Shown here one piece after another: positions 22,780 to 34,389 of a stretch of 64,000 nucleotides of DNA; positions within the stretch are counted from its first letter, which is position 1; each line of letters opens with the position of its first letter. Under the pieces are notes generated by a model that worked only from the letters and a program-made list of their open reading frames with translations, did not search any database and was not told where the DNA came from. The position numbers were made by a program, and so were the translations under genes. The DNA lies in contig NC_091131.1 of assembly GCF_040183065.1 (NCBI RefSeq), positions 102,549,330 to 102,613,329 on the forward strand, given 5' to 3'. This DNA is from Periplaneta americana (taxonomy: Eukaryota > Arthropoda > Insecta > Blattodea > Blattidae).

Positions 22780-24075
22780 TCAAACTGTGCACAGGTCTTT
22801 GGGGCGTCCGTCGTGGCTGTAAGGAGAAACCAAAATTTATCATGTATAGAAAAACGCAACATGCACATTTTCAGTACGTGTACGAATAATGGGACTGGAT
22901 TATATAACCGAATGTCCAGACCAAGATTACCAACATTAATACTTAAATGTACTCCAAATGGAAGAAGAAAGCAGAACGATCAACGAAGAAACTGACGGAT
23001 TAACAGTCAACAATGCCTATATTCTTGAACAAGTTACTGCTGCTGCAGCTGATAATGATTATGATGATGATAATGATGATGATGATGAGGAGGAAAAGGA
23101 ATTCATTTTTCTCGCTACGAAATACACCGTTTTTTTTTTTTTTTTTTTTTTTTTTCAGTTTACACTACAAAATTTTAAGTGCTGCATAGAAAATCGCCTT
23201 TTTAATTCGGATAGGACCACTATTCTGTGTTTTCTATTTCAAATAAAGGCCCATTGATGTTTCATTAAAACGTTTTACATTTTATATGCATAATTCCGAG
23301 ATAAATGCACTAGTAGATACTGAATATGATAAAACCAGCCGAAGAATTTAGAAGAAATCGCTGTACACAAATAGACACCAGCATAACCAAATCCACTTTC
23401 TCGGTACCAGGGATCCAGAAAATATAACATATTACACTTCTTACAATGAGAAAATAAGAAAACCCATTGTAGAATCAACAATTTTACTTTCAAAGTTTCA
23501 GACAATAAACAATTCACTTCTTTGACACCTTCCCACTTTCCCGGGCATCCATGAAGCAATGTGTTTACATCTGTGTTCTCGTTCTGTTGGAATGCAGCGG
23601 GACGCGGACGCAAACAAAATTATACATTACATCGTATCGCTTTTACGCCGTGCCACGAGCAGGAAACGGGTTTAAGCTGTAGGTCTTGGTCCAGGACCTT
23701 TAATCGTCAACGACTGAAATTCACGTTGTTTCCTTTATGCTGATCATGGCATACAGATTGTTTACATATACACAAGCCCAATTGAATAGGTATTTTGACA
23801 AACCTCATAAGTCAAATTTTAACAAAATTGAGTTTATTGCCAATTCCTCTTCTAAAGGGATAAATATACCATTCTGTAGAAAAATACCACAAGTCAAACG
23901 GTATTTCTGTTGTGACATGTGCGCTTGAAAATTAAGTTTCGTGGAGAAGACCCGTGGTAAGTCAGTGACAAGGCTAACACAGAATGAACGAAACTATAGC
24001 CTAAGATGTCGTGTTTGGTAAATTAATTATTGTGTGTCTGAATTACTGGGGATCATCAGTGTTGTTTTAGGCGTA
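22780..24075. other. Intronic stretch, nothing recognised
   Basis: Contains a GAT-rich low-complexity run (23058-23092) and a poly-T run (about 23131-23155). Open frames such as 22958-23257 simply read through these runs. Confidence 0.5.
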
Positions 24076-24080
24076 ATAGA

Positions 24081-24397
24081 TCAACTATTGATCAGGTATT
24101 TTGTATTCGACAGATAATGGAGAAAAATGGGAGTATAAGGGTACAGTGCATCAGTTATTCATAGATTTAAAAAAGGCATATGACTCGGTTAAGAGAGAAG
24201 TTTAATATGATATTCTTATAGAATTTCGTATTCCCAAGAAACTAGTTCGATTAATTAAAATGTGTCTCAGTGAAACGTACAGCAGAGTCCGTACAGATCA
24301 GTTTCTGTCAGATGCGTTTCCAATTCACTGTGGGCTGAAGCAAGGAGATGCACTGTCAACTTTACTTTTTAACTTTGCTCTAGAGTATGTCATTTAA
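24081..24397 (+). pseudogene. LINE family 1 reverse transcriptase fragment
   Basis: The plus strand reads STIDQVFCIRQIMEK, then after a one-base frameshift EYKGTVHQLFIDLKKAYDSV (motif A, catalytic aspartate present). A TAA interrupts after KREV. It continues IPKKLVRLIKMCLSETYSRV and HCGLKQGDALSTLLFNFALE (motif B). The YADD motif is missing because the copy stops at about 24397. It is the upstream part of the LINE whose 3' ends lie at 7566, 9290 and 53843. Confidence 0.8.
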
Positions 24398-24964
24398 AAA
24401 AATTATATATATATATTTTTTTTCATTTTAAGGCCATTTATAAACAAGTCTGTCCTTTTTCGAATTGCATTGAAATGATTTTTCCATCTTCCTTTACATA
24501 GTAAGAAAACTTCAATGAATGAAACCGTGTTCTTTGTTAAACCAATATTTTAAATTTTGATTGCTGCCAAACTATGAAAGATATAAATATAGTATTGCTT
24601 GAAATTCATATTTAGAACATACAAAATAACCTACTACAATATTTTTAACTTTTGAGACATCATGGTTCAAAAACATACTTTTTTGCTTGGAATAACCCAT
24701 CTTTCTGACTTCTCTCTTCTTCGTCTAACGGAGGAGGATGTTTTCAGTGGTTTCAGAAAAGTGGAAGATCTCATTCTTGACCATGTATCACAACTAGACA
24801 ATGCGATTGAGTGATCTATTGTTCCATGTCTGTCAATGGAAAAACTGGACTGAATTATGGTGTCACTAAATCCAGCTAAAAATGAAAGCGATGAATTCAC
24901 TAACATTTTCTTCGAAGCAACTTTAGAAATTAAGTTGAAAAGAAATTAGAAAACACCAGTTTCC

Positions 24965-25232
24965 TTTTGGCTTGAACTGTCATAAAAGTGCATGGAGGCA
25001 CACAGATAGAGCTAGTTCCATGCTTTCGTAACGTCAGCACTAGAATGAGATGGCACGTTCCGACCGATTTTTGCCCCCGGAAAGACCCGGTACTCAATTT
25101 GAAGCAGGCTGAGTGAACCCCCTGGAGTCTTTCTGGTAGTTCTGATGGCGAGATAAATGCCGCTATCACCGGGGATGAAACCCGGAACTTTCCATCCATA
25201 GACAGTTGCTCTACCAACTAATATAGCTAAAA
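24965..25232 (-). mobile_element. tRNA-derived SINE, family D
   Basis: In reverse it starts with a tRNA-like head (AGCTATATTAGTTGGTAGAG at 25210-25229, an A-box). It continues with GGGGTTCACTCAGCCTGCTT (25099-25118) and a body ending near 24965. It is colinear with the copies at 26556 and 58943. Confidence 0.7.
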
Positions 25233-25260
25233 AAGCAATAAATTAACTTCTACCATTATT

Positions 25261-25332
25261 CACGTCATATCTATGTGAACGAGGCTTTTCAGCCATGGCC
25301 AGAATCAATCTAAAACAACGCACAGAATTTGT
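25261..25332 (+). pseudogene. hAT transposase scrap
   Basis: Reads TSYLCERGFSAMARINLKQR on the plus strand, the conserved hAT dimerisation motif. No further conserved block in either direction. Probably a different copy of the family seen at 16912. Confidence 0.6.
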
Positions 25333-25738
25333 ATTTCTGACGTCAACATGCGTGTTCTAATTATCGGCAGTAACAACAGGCACAGAATATTTATTTTCAA
25401 AACACTAGCAACTAGTTTCGTATAAAAATCATTATAAATATCTTGTACAGTAGATACAATTTACATTTCTTTGAATTATTACATACTCTTTTACGTGTAC
25501 TTTGTTCTCTTTTTAATTTATAGGCTTACACTAAAAATAAAAAATTCTGGCACACTAATCTTGGTGTAAGCTCCCGCAAAATTCAAACACTGTCCGTAGA
25601 TATAATGGGAAATGCTCCAATTATAAGGTCTTAAAAATAAAACAATATAATTTCATACATTAATTATTTAATTGAAATAATTTTGCAGGGGCAACCTAAT
25701 TTTCTATTACGGATTTATAAAATTTAGGAAGCGACGGC

Positions 25739-25794
<56 letters not shown>
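25739..25794. repeat. (AAT)n microsatellite, LINE tail
   Basis: About 18 AAT units directly at the 3' end of the minus-strand LINE at 25798, so the array probably grew from the element's tail. Confidence 0.85.
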
Positions 25795-25795
<1 letters not shown>

Positions 25796-25797
25796 TT

Positions 25798-26190
25798 TCC
25801 GGTTTCATGACTGCTGACGCCGTCTTCCGGAAACCAAACGCCAATCCTCCCTATCCATCCACTGCTCTGGTGTCAAATTCCTGGAAGTCATGGCAGTCTG
25901 TACCCCTTCTATCCACGTCTTTGCTGGACGACCTCTTTTTCTTCTTTCTGTCGGTATCCATTGCATAATTTGTCGTGGTAGTCATTCCTCTGTCATTCTC
26001 TTTACATGTCCATACCATTGTAGTCGTTTCTTCTCTATAACGTCAATAATGTCTGGTTCTTCCTCTACTTTCATAATTTCTTTTATCTGTCTATTTTTTA
26101 TTCTTTCTTTTCTTGATTTCCCTGCCGATCTTCTTCCGAATCTTAAAATCCTTTTCCGTCGCGTATGTCGTATCTTAGTGTTAGTCTTCC
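25798..26190 (-). mobile_element. LINE family 4, ORF2 C-terminus
   Basis: The minus strand encodes, with minor disruption, SAGKSRKERIKNRQIKEIMK, then DIIDVIEKKRLQWYGHVKRM, then IMQWIPTERRKRGRP followed by AKTWIEGVQTAMTSRNL and DREDWRL. QWYGHV and GRP..TW are the usual C-terminal landmarks of RTE-like LINE proteins. The element ends in (ATT)n at 25794-25739. One stop occurs after RMTEE. Confidence 0.8.
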
Positions 26191-26235
26191 GAGGCTTTGT
26201 GTTTGGTTTTTTAGCATTTTTTTTGTTTTAATGTT

Positions 26236-26465
26236 GAACGAGGAGCTGGCCCGATGCACCAACCCCCAACCTGGAGGACCAGATGATTTTTAATCGAGGT
26301 TTTCTTCCCCTAATCTTCGATAAGCCAATATCAAACTACAAGATAGTAGTGCTAGTTTTGGTCCACCCCGGGTATTTTATTTCCCCGGTACCCACCATAT
26401 CTGATGAGCTTTCCCCTATCCGCCACCTGGGGAGGCGCCCGATGGAAGACTAGCAACTCCACACG

Positions 26466-26517
<52 letters not shown>

Positions 26518-26533
26518 GTAATAATAATAATAA
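26236..26533 (+). repeat. Unclassified dispersed repeat ending in (TAA)n
   Basis: A GC-richer block including CCCAACCTGGAGGACCA, GTCCACCCCGGGTATTTTAT and ATCCGCCACCTGGGGAGGCG ends in a (TAA)n array at 26467-26533. I recall this as a LINE 3' segment or SINE with a TAA tail. It could not be assigned to a family. Confidence 0.45.
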
Positions 26534-26555
26534 ACTGAAGTTTACATCAAATTGA

Positions 26556-26850
26556 GGCCGGCTAGCTCAGATGGTAGAGTAACTGGCTACGCACTGGAAG
26601 GTCACGAGTTCAATCTCGGGTGGTGACGAAATTTTTCTACCTGTCAAACTTCCAAAACGGCCCCGGGATTCACTCAGCCTTCTGTTAAACAGAATATCGG
26701 GTATTTTGCGCGAGTGAAAAGGAGATTTTAGGGTGGTGTTGACGTCGCTTCATTCTAGTACCATGTCTCGATGCCTTCGTGCGTCCTCATGGCGTCTAGA
26801 GGCGAATCCTATATCTATCTTAGCCTATATGAAGCATTTCTAGCCTTTAA
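26556..26850 (+). mobile_element. tRNA-derived SINE, family D
   Basis: The head GGCCGGCTAGCTCAGATGGT (A-box TAGCTCAGATGG) and B-box GAGTTCAATCTC are followed by GGCCCCGGGATTCACTCAGC, GTGGTGTTGACGTCGCTTCA and CCTCATGGCGTCTAGAGGCG. It is colinear with 58943-59226. Over 90% of the Pol III internal promoter consensus is recognisable, but it is not a tRNA gene because no anticodon arm folds. Confidence 0.75.
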
Positions 26851-27830
26851 ACAAGGGGTAGCAGTGACATAGAATCTCTTTTAGCGTATGCCTGCATGAG
26901 ATTCTGTAAGCGGAAGGTCTCTGGACTCCTTGTCAGAGAGTACAATATGCAGGCCCTTGACATCCCTGGCCTACATCAAGTGTAAGTTCGGTTCGGAATA
27001 GAACTTTCATGGAAACAAAGTAAAATTATGCACCTTAAACTTCAATTTGTGGTGCATCCTGTGGCCTGAAGGGTGCTTGTCGGTATATAAACGATCGTTC
27101 CGATAAAAGAGATGCCGTGGCTTAAAAAGCGGTGAGACTCTTGACTATAAAGAAACATTCGTTCGCTCTTTCCAAGATTACAATTTATAACAACAGACGC
27201 AACATTTTATCTCAGGCTTTTAGAGCAAGAATAGGCGAACAGGAAAAGGGAACCGTGGATCAAAGACGAACCTGTTGTTCAATGGGACTGCGAATCACGA
27301 AAACATCGGATCAATCGCTCACAGGAAATCGATGACTCAGTCTCCGAATGACTTAATTTCACTTCTCTGTTACCAGATCCAAACTTTATACATTTCTACT
27401 CGTAATTCTTCCTTCGAGAAAATGTTACAAATTCACACGACAGGCCTTTTAACTTCGATACGTCAACGTTACCTGTTAGGTCAACTACCACAGAGTGCAT
27501 CGATAACTAAATTAAGTTTATAGCCCTCTTGCCTGGCATGTAAGCTGTGCGATAGAGGAAAGAATGAGCTATCAAAAAGAGAGTTTGTTTCATGATAGTT
27601 AATATTATACGAATCTACCGACATGGAAGTTCATCTCAGACTAAAACGTATCTTGTCCCTCCATACCCATTGGTGACATACAGGGACATCATTTTATTTT
27701 AACTAACATTTTTAATATTAACCTGGCTATACCTTTGGATTAATGGTTCAGAGCCGGGAACACCGTTTGCTACCCCCTTCCATGATTGAAGTTCGATGAT
27801 TCTGAAGTAAAATACAAACAAATCACTTTA

Positions 27831-28620
27831 TTAGGCCGTGTCTCAAAGCTCAAGTCCAAACTACACACTAGTGACTAGCAACTAGGTGACTTGTAGACTA
27901 CACACTAGGGAGCTTTGGAAATTATGCTTGAAACATGGCCTTCTTCATAGACTATTTTTTTTCTAAAAACCATGACGTCACGGTGCAGAACTGAATTAAG
28001 AAGGCAGTGTCCTAATGCAGTTTCATTACGAGTTATGTGGAATACATAAGGGCTTAATATATTAGAATAATATTTAAAACATTGTACAGAAGGTACTAAC
28101 AATGTCAGTGTTCAAAAATGTTATGTTTTATTTAACGACGCTCGCAACTGCAGTGGTTATATCAGCGTCGCCGGATGTGCCGGAATTTTGTCCCGCAGGA
28201 GTTCTTTTACATGCCAGTAAATCTACTGACATGAGCCTGTCACATTTAAGCACACTTAAATGCCATCGACCTGGCCCGGGATCGAACCCGCAACCTTGGG
28301 CATAGAAGGCCAGCGCTATACCAACTTGCCAACCAGGTCGACGTCAGTGTTCAAAGTTAACGTGTTATTCTACATTATATTTACATTATTTCACTTCCAA
28401 AGGATTTTAAGATTTCATAACCCCAATTGCTGATGCGGTATTCATGTTTGTTTAGTGAATACGTCATCAATTAAGCAAGCATTTTCGTTTACTAGCTACT
28501 ACGGACTTGATTGCTATGCACTATGTAGCTTCGGATCATGACTTCTGACGTCACATCCGGCTATTTAGTCAACAATCTAGTTCACTTCAGCTGAAAATGT
28601 ACCTTTGAGACACGGCCTAA
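27831..28620. mobile_element. TIR element carrying a nested SINE
   Basis: The ends TTAGGCCGTGTCTCAAAG (27831-27848) and CTTTGAGACACGGCCTAA (28603-28620) are perfect complements over 18 bp; a TA target duplication is possible. CTAG-rich subterminal motifs follow on both sides. No transposase. The interior is interrupted at 28117-28342 by a family C SINE with its own target duplication, so the SINE is younger. Confidence 0.85.
28117..28342 (-). mobile_element. tRNA-derived SINE, family C, with 13-bp target duplication
   Basis: GTCAGTGTTCAAA flanks both sides (28104-28116 and 28343-28355), fixing the full-length element at 226 bp. The tRNA-like head is at the high-coordinate end (GGGATCGAACCCGCAACC, B-box complement, 28277-28294). 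The tail at 28117 reads ATGTTTTATTTAACGACGCT on the plus strand. Sister copies lie at 30440, 46661 and 50770. Confidence 0.9.
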
Positions 28621-29571
28621 GTATAGGAGGGAAGAAAAGTAGTTTATCCATTTACGTAAACTAAGAGATATCGTAATTTTAAATTTGATAATTTTCATTA
28701 GGTTTTTGTTTAATCAAAATGCAGTACAGTATTAACAGTAAATGTTTTTACTCACGAACTGAGTTATCCATGCGAACGTATTCATTATGCAGTGCATATT
28801 ATACTGTCTACAGCACATTAGCGTACAATATAGAGAATGAAGTTAAATTGAAAAATAATCATAATATGGATATTTGAACACATTTTTGAAAATGGTAAAT
28901 TCAATCTTCACTTCTGCTCGACCCGCACAGATAACATTACTCAGACATGCTATCTACTGTCCGTCCAAGTGGTTATGTGGCAGGATCGTAGAAAGGGGGG
29001 AAATCGCGTGACAGTTAATTACTTTTATTTAAGTTATTTTAAACAGTTGCGGGTGAGGGAAATCGGGATGCGACGCAGGCAAACGGACGACAGTACCTGT
29101 GCGAAAATATGATTCAATATTGAAAGCTCTTTCGTCACTGAAAAACGCGAACATATTTCTGGAACGTACTATACTCACTAACTCAATACTGTTTGTGTTT
29201 ACCACTAACTTAAGGCGACTTTGACTGTATACGCTTGGTTCTGTGAGGAGAACAGTTGAAAGTTCACTAGTAGAGGGGGTGGGAGTGAAGTACATTAAAA
29301 AACTCAGGTACAATAAAAATTGAAGTAAAAATAAAATGATGTCCCTGTAGAAACGGTACATGATAAAGTCACAGGACATGTCTTGCCTTCTCTACGATAC
29401 TCGTGTCGCAGCTACGGTTTTTACAAATAGGTCATGGCATCGTCCTCCTTCCCCCTGAAACCCTTAAGCAGGTTATAATCCTTTCCACTGACTGAAACAT
29501 ATGTGCACACAGAATAATTTATCACTCCTATAACGAAGAATTCACATCTGGAATGCTGTTTTCTTTAGTTG

Positions 29572-29816
29572 GTTGTTTAACGATGCTGTATCAACTACTC
29601 GATTATTTAGTTCTATGGAATTGGTGATACCGAGATGGTATTTGGCGAGATGAGGCCGAGCATTCGCCATATTTACCTAAGATTCGTCTTACAGTTGGGG
29701 AAAAATCTCGGAAAAACCTCAACCCGGTAATCAGCCCAAGCGAGAATCGAACCCACGCCCCTGCGCAACTCCAGTTCGGTTGGCACGTACCTTCGCCGAC
29801 TGAGCAATGCCCTGTT
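29572..29816 (-). mobile_element. tRNA-derived SINE, family A
   Basis: Shows the whole family pattern in reverse: tail 'acgatgctgtatcaactact' from 29580, body with GGCGAGATGAGGCCGAGCAT, CTTACAGTTGGGG and AACCTCAACCCGG, then head complement GAATCGAACCCACGCCC. Confidence 0.85.
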
Positions 29817-29823
29817 CATCTGT

Positions 29824-30780
29824 CCTGTATACAAATATTTCTAAGCTACAGGGAGGATTTTGTGTGTTTATTCCCGAAGACATTTTGAGAAAAAAATGTC
29901 ATATATAGTCTAATGGGTCCTATTCTCGATATTTTCCGAGTTACACTAATTTGAAGTTGTTTTAGAATACCTTTATTTATTTTGTTTTAATGGTAAAAGA
30001 ATATTACAAATGAACCATTGAGAAGTGTCATTTCTTTAATTGGCTAGTATTCTAAAGCCAAAAATGCATTGTGAATTTCTTAGTTCTCTCGTACAGGTTT
30101 ATTTTTTCAAATTTTTTATTACAAAATTACACTATTCTTACGTATTCATCGCAACAATTAAAAAAATAATACCACTTCTAGCAACTTTATATTTAAATTC
30201 AATTTTGCATCCTAATGTACGGTTTTAAATAGTTTGTAAGATTTGTACAACTGTTTTGGTAAGTACATAAGAATAACGTAATTTTGTTGCTAAAATCGAA
30301 GAAAAAAAAAAGATTTTTGTGCGAAGCAACTAAGGAATTCACAACAATTTTTAGCTTTAGAATACAAGTCAATAAAGAAATGATACGAGTACTTCTGAAC
30401 AGTTCATTCTCTATTTGTAACATTCTTTTATCCTTAAAAGTGCTCGCGGTAGCGTGTTCGATCCCGACTGAGCTCGATGGCATTTAAGTATGCTTAAATG
30501 CGACAGGCTCATGTCAATAGATTTACTGGCATGTAAAAGAACTCCTGCAGGACAAAATTCCGGCTGAATCTCGGCAATTGCGAGCGTCTTTAAATAAACT
30601 ATGAATTCAATTTTTTTTAAATTTTACCCTTAAAACAAAACAAAAAAGCTATTTTACAAACAACTTTAAATTAATGTAACTCAGAAAATATTGAGAATAG
30701 GACCATATTTATATGACAATTTTTGCTCAAAATGTCTTCGGAAATAAGCTCTGTAAGTGGCAGTAACTCCTCCTCGATCA
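29824..30780. mobile_element. TIR element (about 0.96 kb) with nested SINE fragment
   Basis: Inverted arms of about 150 bp pair at both ends: CCGAAGACATTTTGAG (29873) with CTCAAAATGTCTTCGG (30728-30743), GTCCTATTCTCGATATTTTC with GAAAATATTGAGAATAGGAC, and TTTGAAGTTGTTTT with the right-hand ACAACTTTAAA. The right tip is CACCCTGTAT (30770-30779). No protein coding. A family C SINE head lies in its right half (30440-30603). Confidence 0.75.
30440..30603 (+). mobile_element. SINE family C, 5'-shortened copy
   Basis: From GGTAGCGTGTTCGATCCCGA through GGCATTTAAGTATGCTTAAA, AGATTTACTGGCATGTAAAA and CGAGCGTCTTTAAATAAACT it follows 46661-46883. The first 40 or so bases of the tRNA-like head are missing or diverged. 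Confidence 0.8.
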
Positions 30781-30805
30781 CCCTGTATAACATATCAGCC
30801 GTTTC

Positions 30806-30965
30806 ATCTCACAAATCACGTGTGTCCATCTTAGTGACAAATTCAGGGACGGTTCCTCTCAAATCACGAGTTCTAATGTTACCAAGTTTATGAACAATTC
30901 TTCACAAATCAAATGTGTTCAGGTTACCAACAAGTCTAAAGATGGTTCCACTCGAACCCCATGTG
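30806..30965. repeat. Diverged minisatellite, about 54-bp period, site 1
   Basis: Three imperfect units containing AAATCA.GTGT followed by 'ttaccaa.aagtctaaagatggttcc'-like cores (for example GTGTTCAGGTTACCAACAAG at 30918). The same core recurs at 32165-32330. Confidence 0.6.
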
Positions 30966-32160
30966 CTTAGTACAGTCATGTCAACTGATGCCCATAGGCG
31001 CAAGCGCGCGCTTTAGAGGTCAGGAGAGCCTGAGCACTTTACAGCGGAAAGGAAAGAGACTGACGAAAGAGGTAGTATATGCCATTTGGTCGAGCTATAT
31101 ACAGGGATAGCCAACACTGATTCAATGTATAAAGGGAAGAGATCTTATTAAAATTCTATCACTGTTAATTTTTAGATTTGTCTGAGAACTATAAGAGCAT
31201 TATAAGAATGTAAGTTTTAATTTTAATGCTGATTTTTCACAAGTTTGCTTTTTATTCAAAAGGAATATTTTCTCAACTATTTTACAGAAAAGTGAAATTT
31301 TCAGATATGTTTGTTTAGTAGCCCTACAGGTATTGAAATAATGTTTTCGTAAATCTAATATATCGTAAATACGTATTACTGAAGACAGTGTATTAAAAAT
31401 TTTGAAAATATTCACATGGAAAATGTTTGTAAAGAAATGAATTAACAAAGCAACTACTGTTACATCATATACAAAAGATATGTGCCGATGTGTTGTAAAA
31501 ACGTCAGCTCTATAGCTTCAGCAGATTTCGAGAAAATAATTTAATATTCTGATGATAGGAAGTTGCGCACCAATATCACCTTAACAGCATAATGAGATAA
31601 GAGTCTTGTTATGTAATATTAATTACAGTTAAAACATATACAGTACCTAGGTAACTTTGCTTTGCATTATAATATTATTTTGATTAGTTTATTGATTACT
31701 TTTATAAGGTTAAAGATACCATCAATATCAATTCCAACCTATCATGTCATACTCAATCTCTCTTTTTTTGGGGGGGGGGGATATCACTTTCTTTATGAAT
31801 GATGTGTTTCCTTCATTTAGTACAGTATACTTGTACTACTATGGAATTTATGTGAATATTCCTTCGTAACTTTTTATTATGTTATTAACGTTTAAAACAC
31901 AACTGCAATATTAAGAAATTGGTATTGGTACTTTTGTTTTACATGCAATGATAATATCAAACAGAAAGAAGCCATATATAAATAACGATTTAAAATGTCA
32001 CGTTCCGTTTGAAGTTTGTGCACCACTGTTTTCTTAATCCAACAAGCTGCTTATTCATATACATAATTCTTCCTCCTTCCATATCTAGCGCTTGATGTCT
32101 GAGCACGACGTCAAGGTCAGAAAAATGCGCTTGCTTTGACATCACTGGCTTAGTAGGTCA
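30966..32160. other. Possible insertion inside the minisatellite, otherwise nothing
   Basis: This stretch separates two arrays of the same about 54-bp repeat. It starts with a GC-richer block (30985-31110, GGCGCAAGCGCGCGCTTTAG). No protein recognised. The 31200-31448 minus-strand frame is low-complexity. Confidence 0.4.
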
Positions 32161-32164
32161 TGAA

Positions 32165-32330
32165 ATGTCTAGGAACAATACTTCTCAAGGAACGAACTTT
32201 TTCAAAACATATGTGCTCAGGTTACGAATAAGTCTAGGGACGATTTCTATTAAACTGTATCTGCACATGTCACGGACAAATCTAGGGACGATTTTTCCGA
32301 AATCACGTGGACAAGTCTCGGCTCGAATGT
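32165..32330. repeat. Diverged minisatellite, about 54-bp period, site 2
   Basis: Imperfect units with the core 'cagg/cacg..acgaataagtctagggacgattt' (for example AAGTCTAGGGACGATTTCTA at 32231 and AAATCTAGGGACGATTTTTC at 32279). They match the core at 30806-30965. Confidence 0.6.
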
Positions 32331-32449
32331 TGCTAGAATTTTGTGCAGCTGATGACGTCTCGGTACGCACGAATCTTAACATTGAGGTAGGAACGTATTG
32401 GACAGGCAGAAGTGATGTGGGGCAGGTCGGAGAAGCCATATGACTTACT

Positions 32450-33430
32450 CCCTTACCTTGCTAATATGCACAGTCAGCTGATCCGTACAGTATTGGGGTA
32501 AGTGCGAAGGGATTGCACACGTGTTAGCACCCAGACTGCAGTCCGAAAAAGACGATCGGAACACCGATTGAAAGGTATGATGTAGTATCCTTAGCACTGC
32601 TACGTGAAATGAGATTCGTTCTATAAATTGTCTACGAGGCACATAATAATAATAATAATGATAACAATACTCCATTTGTTAGACCTCTATCTCATACGAG
32701 AATTTACATTTATTGAATGAAATGTTTCACTGGACATTCTACACCTCTTTTATCAGATAGATGACTTTTCTTAATGAGAATCTCTTGAATTTTTTTCCAA
32801 GAAAACTTTATTGTATAAAATATACAATCTTGAAATGTTGATCCGTTTGTGCATGGAATGTCCAGTAATTTCTGTATTCTCTTATTTTATAATTTAAGTG
32901 AAATATTTTATAGCTTAATTCCAGTACAGTTTCTAGTGCTATCTCCCTCTGTGTACAGCGTACGGCTTGAATATATATTGTGGCATATAAATAAATTTAT
33001 ATCGAAATACTGTATATCGAAATTTATGCAAGTCTGCAAACGTATTTTCTGTGTGTCGTTTATAAACCTGAAAAGTAAATCATTTATCTGTCCTACAAAA
33101 TTCATTTTTAGATCATTATATTGCGGCTTTAAATATATTATAATTAGATTTTGATTCCTATAGCATAGTTGCAGTAAACTAGAATTAAATTAATTTTCAT
33201 TATTTAGCTAACTAGCTAACTCAATTTAATTATAATTCTTTGCATATTGTATACAGACTGAATTGAATAAATTATTACTTTTTCGCATAGAGTTTATCTC
33301 GTAAATAGATCTAATTAAATCAACATATACGCCTACTAGTAACTAACCCTTAACTCAAGGCTATTGCTGTGGAGTCTTCAGTGTACTGTAAATATTAATA
33401 ATTTAAATGTGTCTTATGTGTTTCACTACA
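32450..33430. other. AT-rich intronic stretch, nothing recognised
   Basis: No transposon protein or terminal repeat seen. The opposed frames at 32849-33154 and 32908-33105 cover the same AT-rich sequence and show no similarity. Confidence 0.45.
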
Positions 33431-33436
33431 CTTAAG

Positions 33437-34061
33437 GTAAGCGTTCACTACATCGTATCGCACTCCTCGTACGAATCGCACGCAACGGATATTTTAAGTG
33501 CAGTGGGTTCACTGTAACGGTTCTACCTCATCGCCTCATTGGATTCCCTATCAGCTGTTTAAGACATGACGTCGTACTATATTGACATTGCTGAAAACAG
33601 AGGAGTTTGAGGTTAGGTCTATTAATTATGAGTGTTAGAGAATAAGAATTTGTAATTGCTTCATGCGTCTTAATTGAAGAGGAAGAAATGAAAGAGATAT
33701 TGGTTACATAATATGTATGTAAGAAACGACTTGATTACTGTAATGGGAACCCCTCAAATGATATAATTCTTCGCAATTTTTTACAAGCGAAATAAGTTTT
33801 CCGTCTGCCATTTTGGCGCAAGACTGAACATGGCACAACATAATAGTACCAGATGAACAATTAAAATAGATTTATTAAAGAAGACCATGATCGCATGCAT
33901 CGGAAAAGTTGCTCATCCGAGAAACGTGAACGGATTTGCCGAGAGCAAAAGCGTGCGGTACGATGTAGTGAACGCGGTTACATAACAATTACAGCAAAGA
34001 TTGTCTTTTTCCGATCCGTGCGATTCTCCGATGAGTTCGATACGATGTAGTGAACGCTTAC
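33437..34061. mobile_element. 625-bp TIR element with 24-bp perfect ends
   Basis: The first 24 bases (33437-33460, starting GTAAGCGTTCACTACATCGT) are the exact complement of the last 24 (34038-34061). A third, imperfect copy of the motif lies at 33953-33986 (GGTACGATGTAGTGAACGCG), as in elements with stacked subterminal binding sites. No coding and no convincing target duplication. Confidence 0.8.
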
Positions 34062-34269
34062 TTTTACTGTCCATGTTTCGCTCTCGTAATACATTTAGTG
34101 TATACTTTAGCTTACATCCTCTGATTGAGGTTCTGGCTGATATGTACCTCTATTATCAGACAGTACATCTCACTTTCGATATGTGTCAGAAGAAGAATAA
34201 TTGTATGCAAATGAAGTCTGATTAGAGTAACATGTAGCTACTCGGCGATGTATCTAATAGAGGAGAAAA

Positions 34270-34380
34270 GGAACTGGCCACCCTATCCCATTATCTCCTG
34301 GCCTAGTTGCCACATAAATGGTGCTTTTTGGTATCACTTGTGAGGTTCAGACCTGTTTTCGGACAGTTGACTTAAACAAC
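34270..34380 (+). mobile_element. Short SINE, family F (about 115 bp)
   Basis: Shares CATTATCTCCTGGCCTAGT, TTGGTATCACT and AGACCTGTTTTCGGACAGTT with 38632-38748. TGGCCTAGTTGCC resembles an A-box and GAGGTTCAGACC a B-box, about 50 bp apart as in tRNA-derived SINEs. It ends with ACAACAA. Confidence 0.65.
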
Positions 34381-34389
34381 AACCAAATT

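Noticed and set aside
23561..24000. Possible small host gene around overlapping frames at 23.3-23.9 kb
   Set aside because: Frames on both strands are short, lack splice-supported continuity and show no similarity.
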